NCBI GenBank assembly: GCA_021292165.1
Contig: CM037877.1
Location: forward strand, 209,292,715-209,356,714
DNA: 64,000 nt
Origin: Shinisaurus crocodilurus
Taxonomy: Eukaryota; Chordata; Lepidosauria; Squamata; Shinisauridae
Reading direction: 5' to 3'
Shown here: positions 11,206 through 21,689 of the stretch, piece after piece
Position numbering within the stretch: position 1 is the first letter of the stretch
Layout: the number at the start of each line of letters is the position of its first letter
Made by a program: the position numbers and the translations under genes
Notes under the pieces: generated by a model
Database searches by the model: none
The model's input: the letters and a program-made list of their open reading frames with translations, nothing else
Told to the model about the DNA's origin: nothing

Positions 11206-11569
11206 CATGGGCAGGAGGGTGCTGTTGCATTCATGTCTGGCTTGTGGGTTTCCTGTGCACATCTGGCTGGCCACTGTGTGAACAGAATGCTGGACTAGAT
11301 GGACCTTTGGTCTGATCCATCATGGCTCTTCTTATGTTCTTAAATGAAGTTGCTGAATGTTTTTGAGATTCTAAAAAGGATATTTAAATGATTCAGTGTT
11401 TGTTCGGAAACAAGGAGAGTTCCAGTTCTGTTATTAGTTGTGTTCTCTGTATTAGACAGAGCAAAAATCAGAACAAGGCAACAGGAAGCAGAAGTTTATC
11501 CCTGGCTCTCCTTTCCCCTTTGTGCTTTAGCCTTATCTTTTCTGGAACTACTCCACTTCCTGTATCTGG

Positions 11570-11923
11570 TACGGTGGCCATGAGTCCTACTTTACAGAGG
11601 ACAGTCGTGTACTGCCAGGGCTGTCAGAGGGCAGTCCTCTATTTGAAGGGTTCTCCAGTCCAGGTCCAGTTTAAACACAAAGAACTATAAGAAGAGAGAG
11701 CAGGGGTCTTGAATGTACTCATCCACAGTTAGCACCTGCTCAGCACATCAGTCATCTGGTCACAGTCTTCCCCATTATGCTGAGATGAATTATATGAATT
11801 TCTATTTAAAATATAGTATTTATAAATTTGCATCCATACATATAAATTAACATAGGCAAATTTTATGCAAACCTGTGTCCTTTTTTGTCCTCTTTTTTGG
11901 TGATGTGTTAAGTGACCACCCTA
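11570..11923 (+). mobile_element. TA-flanked MITE, copy 2
   Basis: Runs from TA-CGGTGGCCATGAG to AAGTGACCACCC-TA, with short inverted termini and a TA on each side. Interior blocks match the copies at 4560 and 16680. No ORF. The TA target suggests Tc1/mariner-type mobilisation. Confidence 0.7.
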
Positions 11924-11982
11924 CTACCTTGATAGCAATGTGGGAGCTTGAATCTTTTATTTATTTGCTGCATCTTCTAGAA

Positions 11983-12901
11983 CAGCGATGGCGAACCTAT
12001 GGCACGGCTGCCACAGCTGGCACGCGGGGACCTCTCTGTGGGCACTCGAGCCATTGGTCACCAGATCGCAAAAAGACCGTCCCCTTCTGCAAAACACTAA
12101 GGATCTTGTTCTTTCTCACAGTGTGGAACAGAATGATTTTATTCTAGAATTCCTGTTACAGAATTCTTTTCTACATTGTTATCACATTTAAAAGATTTTG
12201 AAGAATGATGCACAGAGCATGGCTTGGATGTAAAGCCCTAACAGTTGACCCGAGTGCTGCATGTGTTGCTCTCAAACTAACGGAGTAGGAGCCAAGGTTT
12301 GACAAATTATCAGCATGCATGCAATAGCAAAAATCACATTAATTGTGCAAAAGCATGCCCAATGCAAACTTTTACCTAATGCAGTGTTTGCAGTCCAAGA
12401 CATAAAGTGTTTAAAATGTGTTAAGCATGTTTAGTTTTCTTGTTTATCTTGCTCATCCTAGTACAGGTTGACTTTTACTTTTACTAATCCGACACCTGTA
12501 GAAGCAGGGAAAGGACCCGGAATAAAGCTTGCCCCATACAATTTCAGTCTGGCATATAATCATATTACAAGCTGAGAATCCCTTATCCAAAAAAAAATGT
12601 GCCTTATTATTTAAAAAGTTTGTATAAATTCCCTTCAGGCTATGTGTACAATGTAGTACTATAATCATTTTTTGAGTTGATTTTTTTTCCAACAAAAAAC
12701 TTTGTATCATTGAAAGCTCTGTTGTTGTGTTTTTCTTTTAAGACAAAAGATGTTAATTAGTTCGGACAACTGTATGAGTTGTTTTTCTAAAACTAAAACC
12801 TCAGTATTCAGGTTTAATTGCAGTGTTGGCACTTTGAAATAAATAAGTTGGTTTTGTGTTGCGGTTTGGGCACTCGGGCTCAAAAAGCTTCGCCATCACT
12901 G
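11983..12901. mobile_element. 919-bp non-autonomous hAT
   Basis: Termini CAGCGATGGCGAACCTATGG and AAGCTTCGCCATCACTG are inverted repeats. The flanks TTCTAGAA and TTCTAGGT match at 6 of 8 positions. The AT-rich interior encodes no recognisable transposase. The imperfect duplication suggests an older insertion than the exact-duplication hATs here. Confidence 0.75.
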
Positions 12902-14002
12902 TTCTAGGTACAGTATTGCAGTGAAGCCAGGGCTCACAGGGTCAACTCCCTGTGGCTTTTTGATTAGCAGGGATGATGATGTAATCTGTCATCCCCTTTA
13001 GCCTTTCTTGGTTCCTCTGAGTTTAGCTGCAATCCTCGCATGGGGATGGGGATGGATTTTCCAAGCAATAATATATAATTGTGAGCTATACCTGTTATAA
13101 TGCTCAGTATTTTGAGGTGACTTGGTCTTGAATAGCCCATTAAGATCCATTAACTTGACAAAAGACCTGCTCCTGGTGGGGATGAAAAAACTACTAAAAC
13201 CGGTTTGTTGATATGGGAACAACACAGCTACCTGCATTTTCGGACTTTCCTTGGGAGCATGGCTGTGGGCCCTGTCATAATAAGTGCCTGCCCATCAAAA
13301 TTTACCACAACACCATATCAATGTAGTAGAAATGCCAAGGGAAAAAAATACAGAGTGGTCATAGGCAGCAGGAGCATTTCAGAGGGGACCGTGGGATACT
13401 TCCTTACAAAACAGTTCAACCAGCTATGATAGCTGTCCATGTGTACTCTGCTGAGAACTCAGACTGGGGAGGGGAGAGAGGGATTCCTAAACATCTGCTC
13501 ATGTTATGTCCAGTTGAATTAGTACTTATCAGGCTTATGCGTCCCTGAGTAATCAACCTCCCAAGGTTATAAAAAGACTTAACTACTCTGCGCAGCCTAC
13601 CAGCAGCATCACAGTGAACAAGTCAACATACTGTTTTGAAAGATGTCCCCAAGGGTAGGAAGGTTAGGGCTAGGCCTTGGAAGACTTGGGTGCAATTCTT
13701 TGATCCGTCACAACAAAGCTCCCTAACTCCTTTCGGGCGTGTCCCAACCAGTGCAGCAGCAGCTACAACTCTGGTTGAATATGCTGCTATTCCCCCACTC
13801 CCATGTTCAAAGCTAACACTGTGCTTTGAAAAATTGATACATCCTAGAGATTACAGAGGCATGGGTGAGTGTGACAAGATCCCTACCCTCCAAGAAGGGG
13901 TGCAGCCTAATATCTGATGAAACTGACAGAAAGTACCATTGGCCACAGCTTCCCCCTGTTTCTCCAGGAGCAAGCATAGATCCATCTATGAAACAAAATT
14001 CA
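12902..14002. other. unassigned sequence
   Basis: About 1.1 kb without a recognisable repeat or exon. Confidence 0.4.
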
Positions 14003-14822
14003 AAGCGATCTCGATAGGCTGGAGCGCTGGGCCGAAAACAACAGAATGAAATTTAATAGGGATAAATGCCAAGTGCTGCACCTAGGGAGAGGAAACCAAA
14101 TGCAGAGTTACAGAATGAGGGACACTTGGCTCAACAATACTACAAGTGAGAAGGATCTTGGAATTGTGGTAGATCACAAACTGAATATGAGCCAGCAATG
14201 CGATGTGGCTGCAAAGAAGGCAAATGCTATTTTGGGCTGCATTAATAGAAGTATAGCTTCCAAATTGCGGGAAGTGATAATTCCCCTTTACTCGGCACTG
14301 GTTAGGCCTCATCTTGAGTACTGCGTCCAGTTCTGGGCACCACACTTTAAGAAGGACGTAGACAAACTGGAGAGGGTTCAGAGGAGGGCAACAAAGATGA
14401 TAAAGGGTCTGGAAACATGGCCCTATGAGGAGCGACTGAAAGAACTGGGCATGTTTAGCCTTCAGAAGAGGAGACTGAGGGGAGACATGATAGCACTCTT
14501 CCAGTACTTAAAGGGTTGTCACACAGAAGAGGGCCAGGATCTCTTCTCGATCATCCCAGTTTGCAGGACATGGAATAATGGGCTCAAGTTACAGGAACCC
14601 AGATTCCACCTAAACATCAGGAAAAATTTCCTGACTGTCAGAGCAAAAAGACAATGGAACCAACTACCTAGGGAGGTCGTGGGCTCTCCCAATCTGGAGG
14701 CATTCAAGGTGCAGCTGGACAGCCATCTGTCAGGGATGCTTTGACCTGGAATCCTGCATTGAGCAGGGGGTTGGACTCGATGGCCTTGTAGGCCACTTCC
14801 AACTCTACTTTTCTATGATTCA
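14003..14822 (+). mobile_element. CR1 LINE (subfamily A) 3' end with 232-codon open ORF2 segment
   Basis: The segment 14046-14744 is one open frame covering the C-terminal third of a CR1 reverse transcriptase. It has [85 protein letters not shown] and a KRQWNQLPREVV end. The catalytic palm motifs lie upstream and are missing, so the copy is 5'-truncated. The 3' tail reads TGCATTGAGCAGGGGGTTGG and ends in TTCTATGATTC, typical of CR1. The lack of stops over 232 codons indicates a fairly young copy. The tail is the likely source of the 3' ends of the 5S-SINEs at 30505 and 59091. Confidence 0.92.
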
Positions 14823-14995
14823 TCCATCCCACCCAACCCCCTGATAACAAGTAAACCATTCCCAAGGAGACCACATATCACTTGCACTCTGGATACACCT
14901 TTTGTCTGTTGTCCCTCACCTTTCAATGGCAGTCCAATGCTAAGATGATTAACTATAGAGCTATATGAATATGAAGGAATATATCAAAGCAATAT

Positions 14996-15545
14996 TGTGA
15001 AGGATCACTAACAGGATCCTTTGCGTGAGTTCGGCGCTTAACGGGTTAACCGGCACTGAGTTACAGCCCGTACAAGCGCTAGAGACCGCCCGGGAGGCTC
15101 GCGCACACAAGAGGAAACCAGAGCCCTTTAAATGACCAAATAAGGCTTTTATTTGTTTACACAAGATATGGAGCGGAACTAACAGCTTTCTAGGAATACT
15201 ACAATGTCAACACAACCTTAGTTGACCCTTGCGTTTGTCAATGAAACAGGCTCCTAGGGTAGCGTATTGGAATTAGTCAGTTACCTCAGATCAAAGACGT
15301 TACGCTAGTCAATTTCAGCCTGGCTCCGAATCGGCCGATCCAGGGATGGGAATGGCTTACTCCAGCTGCTGCCTGGAGGACAAATCTGGTTCCGAAGTAC
15401 CCTGGGTTCCCAACAACCCTTTACCGGAAGGGAGAGGGGTTTTCTACCCCTGAGTTCCCGCTCTCCCCACCCTCAGTGTATTTCTATTTACACCCTCAGT
15501 GTGTGTGTACCTGGCTCTCAAGCTACTCGGTACTGCTGCTATTTA
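14996..15545 (-). mobile_element. LTR-like block (possible solo LTR), boundaries uncertain
   Basis: A GC-shifted block stands out from its AT-rich surroundings. It starts TGTGAAGGATCAC on the plus strand. Read on the minus strand it has CAAATAAAAGCC (a polyadenylation-type signal) followed by a GC-rich stretch ending in CA. The other terminus and a target duplication could not be located, so this is a tentative LTR call. No retroviral coding region adjoins it. Confidence 0.35.
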
Positions 15546-15987
15546 TTAGTTTTAGTAATGGATGAACTTACCCCAAATGAATTCGTTATTTGCTTGGAAA
15601 GTTGCAAATTCATGCATGTGAGTTCAGATGAGAATTCTTCTTTGATACAAGATGTCTTTCCGTGTATACAGGTTTTTGCGCATGCACAGTATCGAAGTAC
15701 ATCTTGGGAGCTATAGTTCGGAATCACATAGTGCAGCATAATATAATGCATCACCATGCATGATGTGGTCCTTTCCTGACTGGTTGCTTTTGCATGGCCA
15801 GCCTACGTGATGATGTCATGTGATGTTTACTCACTAATCACTGGTATATGGAGGAAAGAAGAAGTCCTCCTCCCTCTCCTTGCGTTGCTAGAGCTGTGCT
15901 GGTGGCAACGATGAGGGAAGAGGTGGTGGATGCACATTTAAGGGTTAAACCAATTCAGTGCATGTGCAGAAATTGCATTGTTTAGAT
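15546..15987. other. unassigned sequence
   Basis: No repeat or exon recognised. Confidence 0.35.
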
Positions 15988-16094
15988 CAGTGTTCTCCAA
16001 CCTTGGGTCCCCAGATGTTTTTGGCCTACAACTCCCAGCATGCCCCAGCCATGTAGGCCAAAAACATCTGGGGACCCAAGGTTGGAGAACACTG
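15988..16094. mobile_element. 107-bp palindromic hAT MITE (CAGTGTTCTCCAACC family)
   Basis: Termini CAGTGTTCTCCAACCTTGGG and CCCAAGGTTGGAGAACACTG are perfect inverted repeats. GTTTAGAT flanks both sides exactly (15980-15987 and 16095-16102). The same element, at the same length, lies at 46977-47083. Confidence 0.95.
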
Positions 16095-16679
16095 GTTTAG
16101 ATGAAGACTGTGCATGCTCCGAAGCTCACAATCAATTCCAAACGTAATAGCAAATTTGTAATACATCAGTCCAGGCTTGCTATGAAGGTGAACATTACAA
16201 ATGGACACGTTTCAACCGACGAGGTCACTACTCACTAATAATGAAATTTGGCAGTAGCACTAGTTAATTTTTGGCACGATAATGTTTGTGGCTGTTTTCA
16301 GGTGGCAGTTTTACTTCATATTTTACAATGTTTTTCTGCTTTATTGTTGTAGGCAAGCAGACTTCCGCTCTCACAATGGGAGTTTTCCTTCCCGTCTTCT
16401 CTCCTGCAGCCCCTTGCACGGCACCCCCCCCATCTGCTCTGTCTCCCAACCCTTCAAGGGATGTACGGGGGGGGGGGCTGCAGGGGGACAGGAAATTTGA
16501 TCTTCCATCTGTGTCTGTTCCACTGACAGAAGGACACCATTAGATACACCCCATACGCCATAGGCATAAAGACATTAAAAAATAATGTGAAGTTTTGATA
16601 TGATGTTTCAGAATAACTGTAGAAAATTCCCTAAAAGGTCAGCACATACTGCTGTGAAAAGTGTCACTTTCTCTATTTC
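16095..16679. other. unassigned sequence
   Basis: No coding or repeat assignment. A G-run lies at about 16466-16476. Confidence 0.35.
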
Positions 16680-17021
16680 TAGGGTAGCCACTTGTGAATC
16701 AACAAAAAAGAGGACATGCGTCACCAAAAAAAGAGAACAAAAGAGGGCACCAATTTGCATAAAATTTGCATATGCTGATTTGTATGTATCAATGTAAATG
16801 GAGAGATAATTAGTATAATTTAAATAGAAATACAGTACATGTCACTATTGTGTGGAAGACTGTGATCAAGTGACTTGTGTGCCTTGCACAGATTGCTGTC
16901 TGATGGTTCTTTATCTTTAATCTGGACTTGGACTGGACAACCCTTTAAATAGAGGACAGTTATCTGGCAGCTCTTCAAATAGAGGACTGTCCTCTGTAAA
17001 AGAGGACACATGGCCATCCTA
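16680..17021 (-). mobile_element. TA-flanked MITE, copy 3 (inverted)
   Basis: Runs from TA-GGGTAGCCACTTGTG to GACACATGGCCATCC-TA, the reverse orientation of the copies at 4560 and 11570. Shared interior words on the minus strand include AGAGGACAGTCCTC and CACAGTCTTCCACAC. Three independent copies support the ends. Confidence 0.7.
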
Positions 17022-17519
17022 TGGCCATTTCACAGGTAGAAAACCAAGGCACTTAATGGTACAGAGTAAGCCAGGAACAGATGACTCCAGTGAGGGAGCT
17101 TAATGTCCCAGGGAATAAAGAAGTGCCATGAATTCTCAAGATTTCAGAACAATTCTGGAAAGCAGCATCAGGTTATCTCAATTCATGCAGAAAAATGCTA
17201 CAGTGGGCATTCATTTCTCACAGGGTGAACGTTATACACGTCTCATAATATGGCTGGGTGCTCAAGGGCTGGATAATACAATGAACATGAGCAGCAATTG
17301 CTCGTGCTCTTCAGGGTTGTGCACCTGTCTAAACTTGCTTTCGTAGAAGCCTTGATATCCCTTGGAACAGCCAGAAGTGGCCTCTACCAGTAGAAGGATT
17401 TGGTTTGTTGGATTTGTGTGCTAACCCATCTTTTTCTATATTTCAGGATATGCAAATCCTCATTGAGGGGGCTGCAAATCCCCTAGAAAACAAACATCTC
17501 AGAAAAGATGCCTCTAATT
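17022..17519. other. unassigned sequence
   Basis: No recognisable features. Confidence 0.3.
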
Positions 17520-17792
17520 CAGGGGTGATGAACTTCACATCTCCAAGCAAAATCTGGTCCTTTCGGCTTCCCCAGAAGGTCATGCCCCCTTCCTCTGGCC
17601 CCACCCCCTTTTCCCTGACCACTGATCATTTAGTGGTTTCCTGACTTTTGCACAGTCCCCCCGCCCTTCTAAAAGGCCAAAATGCCTCTCCTAAGGTTTG
17701 TATACTGGCAGTAAGAGCTGTAAGCTAAAATATGCTGCCATTGCTGGTATTTTGGGCCCCATGCCTTTTGACTTGAGCTACGTCCACCACTG
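17520..17792. mobile_element. old hAT-like repeat
   Basis: Left CAGGGGTGATGAACTTC and right GCTACGTCCACCACTG are weak inverted termini. The flanking octamers do not match. The interior CCCCTTCCTCTGGCCCC resembles hAT-derived repeats, but the call rests on the ends only. Confidence 0.4.
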
Positions 17793-17895
17793 GAAGAACT
17801 TCTCCAAAACTGAATTTGGCCCTTAGGCTTAAAGAGGATCAACACACCTACTCTGATTCATGGTTTCATAGTACAAACACTAGGTTCCATAGAAC

Positions 17896-17919
17896 ACACA
17901 CACACACACACACACACAC
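17896..17919. repeat. (AC)n microsatellite
   Basis: About 12 AC dinucleotides. Confidence 0.9.
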
Positions 17920-17999
17920 CTCTTTGGGCACTTTTTTCTAAAAAAAAACCCTCAACAGCTCCACATATCATCACAGAAGAAACATCTTATCATTGTAGG

Positions 18000-18209
18000 C
18001 AGGGGAGGCTGGTGACTCCTATGTCAGTGGGGCTTCTTATCCATTGCAGCTTTTATTCTTAGCTTTCTAGGAGCTATCCATGGTGCTCCATGGAAGTGAA
18101 CCTGTTTTGGGGATGGAGTTTAGCACCATGGATAGCTCCTATAAAGGTCAGAATAAAAGCTGCAATGGATAAGGAGACCCACTGACACAGGAGTCACCAG
18201 CCTCCCCTG
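18000..18209. repeat. 210-bp palindrome with ~60-bp arms
   Basis: CAGGGGAGGCTGGTGACTCC at the left is answered by GGAGTCACCAGCCTCCCCTG at the right. The arms continue through CCATTGCAGCTTTTATTCT and its complement. CAG...CTG ends suggest a palindromic hAT MITE, but the flanks ATTGTAGG and ATTTCCAA do not match. Confidence 0.7.
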
Positions 18210-18425
18210 ATTTCCAACCCCATGCCCAGAAGTTTCAACTCTGGAATTCCTTATTCTGGATGGAGGGATCACCTGAATGTGGGATGCAGCTAGGTGGAAT
18301 TAGCTTAAATCTCTCTGTCTACAAAGGGGATCCTGTTCCTTTCTGTCTCCCTATAGTTGGCTCATGATAATTCTGTGTACTTCATTGCCTGAACTGTGCC
18401 TGTCTTCTACATCTCAGAACCACAA
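18210..18425 (+). repeat. fragment of the 40-kb foldback repeat
   Basis: Colinear with about 40050-40245. Shared words include CCCCATGCCCAGAAGT, GGATGGAGGGATC, CTCTCTGTCTACAAAG, GATAATTCTGTGTACTT and TTCTACATCTCA. It shows that the sequence at 40 kb is an interspersed repeat. Confidence 0.7.
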
Positions 18426-18544
18426 CAAAAAGTATCTCTATTTTCTCTTGTCCACACAATCTTTTCAATATATAGGTAAATAAATATACATTCAATGAAC
18501 CATCTCCATGTCTTCTCTCTAAATTATGTATCTGCTGTGGGCAT

Positions 18545-19650
18545 TTTATTTATTTATTTGACTATTTATATGCCACCCAATAATGGTGTTATCTGGATCG
18601 CTTACAACAATAAAACATTAAAATAACATAATAACCAATAAAACAATTAAAAAGAAATATAACAAATTCAGCAGCTGCAGCAGCAAGTAAAACAGTATGA
18701 GAAACACAGTATCAGTAAAAGCAGTGCAGATTAGAAGTGCAAAGATCGAAAAAGACTAGGTCACCTGGTGACAAAAAGAATATAAGGAAGGAAGGTACCA
18801 GGTGCTCCTCTGCAGGAAAAGCATTCCACAACTGGGGTGCCACCACCGAAAAGGCCCATTCCCCAGTAGTGCCCATCTCACCTTATTTGTCAGAGGCAAC
18901 TAGAAAAGGGAGCCAGTGTGGCGTAGTGGTGAGAGTGCTGGACTGGGACGTGGGAGATCCGCGTTCTATTCCCCGCTCGGCCATGAAACTCACTGGGTGA
19001 CTTTGGGCCAGTCACTGGCTCTCAGCCTAGCCTACCTCACAGGGTTGTTGTGAGGATAAAATGGAGAGGAGGAGGATGGTTTTGTAAGCTGCCTTGGGTT
19101 CCTTGCAGGAAAAAAGGTGGGGTATAAATATAATAAATAAATAAATAAAGGCCTCCAAAAATTATCTCAGGATCCTGTTAGCTAAAGTACATGGAGGCAA
19201 TCCTTTGGGTAACCTGGACTGCAAGCAATTAATGGCTTTAAATGACTAAATCAGCCCTTTGAACTGGACCCAGCAATGAACTGGGAACCAGTACTGATGA
19301 TAAAACACTGGTGTAATCTGTTCAAATCATCCAGTCCCTATGAATAACCTTGTAGCCCTGTTCTAACTAGCTGAAATTCCTGGACTGCTTTCAAAGGCAG
19401 TCCCATGTATAATGCACTAAAAAAATCCAAATGGGAGGATACCAGAGCATGGGAGTAACTGAAGAAAAGTTATCTCGGTCAAGGTAGGGCCACAGTCACA
19501 GCTGACATATAAGCCAAAGCTAATAAAAGGTGCTCTGCGCCACTGAGGCCAGCACTGACTGCGGGCCTGTGCCAGACTAGCCTCCACCTCAATACATTGG
19601 CACACCTCCTCTGATAAGAACTCTCCTTGTGGCCGCTCTGACCACCTCCT
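18545..19650 (-). mobile_element. L2 LINE 3' region, degraded, interrupted by a Sauria SINE
   Basis: On the minus strand, after the tail TTTATTTATTTATTTGAC (complement), the block GCCTTTTCGGTGGTGG near 18835-18860 reads as the L2 C-terminal AFSVVAPQLWN motif. The region 19200-19300 reads as the LxWxPVxxxxQFK...LTFKAL-like segment. Many stops and indels are present. The SINE at 18908-19148 separates the two parts. It is an old pseudogene copy. Confidence 0.7.
18908..19148 (+). mobile_element. Sauria-type tRNA-derived SINE, near full length
   Basis: The tRNA-like head has TGGCGTAGTGGTGAGAGTG (A-box region) and GTTCTATTCCCC (B-box region). The conserved body reads ACTCACTGGGTGACTTTGGG and CCTCACAGGGTTGTTGTGAG, and the Bov-B-like tail has AAAAAAGGTGGGGTATAAAT and AATAAATAAATAAA. 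These are Pol III-type SINE features. The autonomous partner in squamates is the Bov-B LINE, which is not present here. Confidence 0.92.
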
Positions 19651-19673
19651 GCCTCCTCCATATTTGCTCTGTG

Positions 19674-20140
19674 TGTGTGTGTGTGTTTCTTTAAACATCA
19701 CCAGTTGCCTTCTGTGAAATGGGCCTTTTGTTGTGCTTTGTGCAGGCAAAGATGTTGATGGGGCTCACACTCCGCCTCTGCCTTGTATTCAGTTCCTTCT
19801 CCAAGTTCTTGTTTCTGAGCCTCATCAGTTTTCTTTCTGTGACATGGGTATTAGAGCAGAAAACTGTGGGTTTAGAAGAATAGTTTTGTGTTTCGGAGCT
19901 CAGACCACACCTCTGCTTTCTGCTTAGGTTAATGGGCATGGTACTTTTCTTTTACCCTCACCAGTTTGCCTTTGGGAAATGGGTGTTGTTTTGTCACATG
20001 GCTGCCAACATGGCAGCCATTTTGTGAATAGGTAACCCACCCACCCCCAAGGCAGTCATTTTGTGAGAGCACCTGTGGTACTCTCAAAATTCCAGTTATT
20101 TTGACCAGCCCTAAAAGATTAGGGACCCTTGATGTAACGT
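19674..20140. repeat. hAT-related right end with internal ~100-bp tandem units
   Basis: Diverged units share CTTCTGTGAAATGGG, CTTTCTGTGACATGGG and TGCCTTTGGGAAATGGG, spaced roughly 110-130 bp apart. The CAGCCATTTTGTGAATAG block and AAAGATTAGGGACCCTTG resemble the right end of the element at 6262-6889. The left end is not identified. Confidence 0.4.
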
Positions 20141-20214
20141 GCTTCTCACAACCTCATGTGGTGAGAATTTCCACCATGGACAGAGATGTCAGCTTTTGTT
20201 TTCTTAGGATGAGA

Positions 20215-21224
20215 CAGGGATGGGGACTCGGACTCGAGGACTCAACTCGTGAGTCGGACTGAGTCCCCCCTCTGACTCGACTCGGACTCGAGTCCCAATA
20301 TTTTTAATGGGACGAGACTCGACTCGGGACTCGAGACCAAGGACTCTTCAACATCCCTGGGCTGTGCCAGAAGGAGCGGAGAGGAGCGTGATTGCCAGCG
20401 AAGAGCGCATGGAAGCAAGGTGTGCCGCTGCTCAGCCACTATGGACGGCTACCAGGAGTGCAGCCCCAACAGTGTGTCAAGATTTCTTTTGATTGATCTG
20501 TTGCGTACTTGGGAGAGGCAGAAGAAGGACCTGAGATTACTCTGTGCGGCTGCTCTGAGTGTGTTTCTGGTTCCAGCAAGTTCATCACCAGTGGAGCGGG
20601 TGTTCAGTGAGGGTGGAATTGTGATGAGATCTCACCGTTCCAGAATGGGTGCCAAACATTTAGAAAGAATCATGTTCCTCAAATGCAACATGGATAAGTT
20701 TTAGGAAGTACAGCAAGTTTATTTTTTAAAATCATTTTTCTAAAATGCAACCTTTCAGACATTTTGGGTTTGGCTGCCTCTGCCTGCCTGTCTGGGGTTC
20801 CCAGCCTCCTCTGCCTGCCTGGTCTCTTCTTGACCAATTCAACAGTTGAATTGTCCAAGACAAACGCCTCTGCCTGCCTGCTTTGGGGTTCCCTGCCTCC
20901 TCTACCTGCCTGGTTATTTTGGGTTTGTCTGCCTGGTCTGTTCCTGCCAAAATCAGTTGCAGAGTTTTGAAATAAAAAGGCACACTTGTGCCTAGAATTT
21001 ATTTAAACCACACATCTGAAGTAGCCTTATTTTGTTGGGAAAAAACCCCATTGATTTTAACAGGGACTCGTGGAGTCTGCTTTGGGAGTGGCTTGTGACT
21101 CGTGACTCGTGAGTCACCATTTTGGACCAAGGACTCGGACTTGGACTCGAAACTCAGGTCCAAAGACTCGTGACTCGAGTCCAAAGACTCGTGACTCGAG
21201 ACCAAGGACTCTTCAACATCCCTG
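20215..21224 (+). mobile_element. 1-kb deleted hAT transposon with transposase C-terminus
   Basis: Ends are CAGGGATGGGGACTCG and CATCCCTG. GGATGAGA flanks both sides exactly (20207-20214 and 21225-21232). Both subterminal regions are packed with GACTCG/CGAGTC words, the kind of dense subterminal repeats hAT transposases bind. The centre keeps the final exon-like part of a hAT transposase. A second, inverted copy lies at 60514-62182. Confidence 0.93.
20450..20704 (+). pseudogene. hAT transposase C-terminal dimerisation domain (fragment)
   Basis: The open frame 20420-20704 (94 codons) reads LLIDLLRTWERQKKDL, then AALSVFLVPASSSPVERVFS, EGGIVMRSHRSRM and LERIMFLKCNMDKF, followed by a stop. S-PVERVFS-GG-----R-----LE---FLK-N is the signature of the hAT dimerisation domain at the C-terminus of hAT transposases. 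The N-terminal BED finger and the RNase H-like catalytic core are missing, so no active enzyme is encoded. The fragment is still stop-free here, while the 61 kb copy has a stop where this copy has TGG. Confidence 0.85.
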
Positions 21225-21301
21225 GGATGAGAGGCCACTGGAGACTTGAAGTCTCTCCACTGCCCTGCCCAGTTCCGGCTAACACCAGTGAGAAACACTC
21301 C

Positions 21302-21307
21302 CCTTCC

Positions 21308-21367
<60 letters not shown>
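21302..21367. repeat. compound (TCTG)n(TC)n(AC)n microsatellite
   Basis: CTGTCTGTCTGTCTCTCTC runs into TACACACACACACACAC. Confidence 0.95.
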
Positions 21368-21604
21368 CCTGAATAGCACAGTTTCAAATCGCACCCCTGC
21401 AGTTGGACTGCTCATTCAAGACACCATGCCCCCTAACCAACTGATGGCATCTGACTATTAAGCTCAAGGAAATTAAAGCCCTATAGTGACACCTCTCCCT
21501 CTGCCAACTTGGCCCCCATGACTGAGTACCCAGCAGATTCCTCTGGGCCAGTATAGAACCCCTAGCCAGATCTCAGCTATACATGTCAGGCTCCCTCATG
21601 AAGC

Positions 21605-21678
21605 AATTTTACACATGTCTATTGAGAAATAAGTTCCACTGAGGACTTACTCCCAGGTACAAGACTGCAGCCTAAACC
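21605..21678. repeat. short MITE-like repeat fragment
   Basis: TTGAGAAATAAGTTCCACTG, GGACTTACTCCCAGG and GACTGCAGCCTAA match the recurring short element also seen at 25022 and 43493. Confidence 0.45.
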
Positions 21679-21689
21679 ATGGATGATCA

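Larger units (their letters stand above)
9390..11345 (+). mobile_element. CR1-clade LINE (subfamily B), interrupted copy
   Basis: A 5'-truncated CR1 copy covers the end of the endonuclease domain (DDFNFPHIDW-like, near 9400-9440), the reverse transcriptase and the 3' UTR. RT landmarks are VPEDWRMSNITPLFKKGS (about 9615-9670), [14 protein letters not shown] (about 10065-10110), [15 protein letters not shown] (about 10243-10290) and a diverged active-site block reading FAHDTKLF where an ADD triad is expected (about 10333-10356). An in-frame stop precedes that block at 10324, and frames change again near 10500. The C-terminus KLWNSLPYDVVMG ends at 11036, followed by the UTR and CTTCTTATGTTCTTA. 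A hAT splits the ORF at 9812-9976 and a Sauria tail splits the UTR at 11103-11205. It is non-functional. Confidence 0.9.

Noticed and set aside
18908..18985. Possible functional tRNA gene
   Set aside because: A- and B-box-like words are present, but the sequence continues into the Sauria SINE body and tail. The same head occurs in five long copies.
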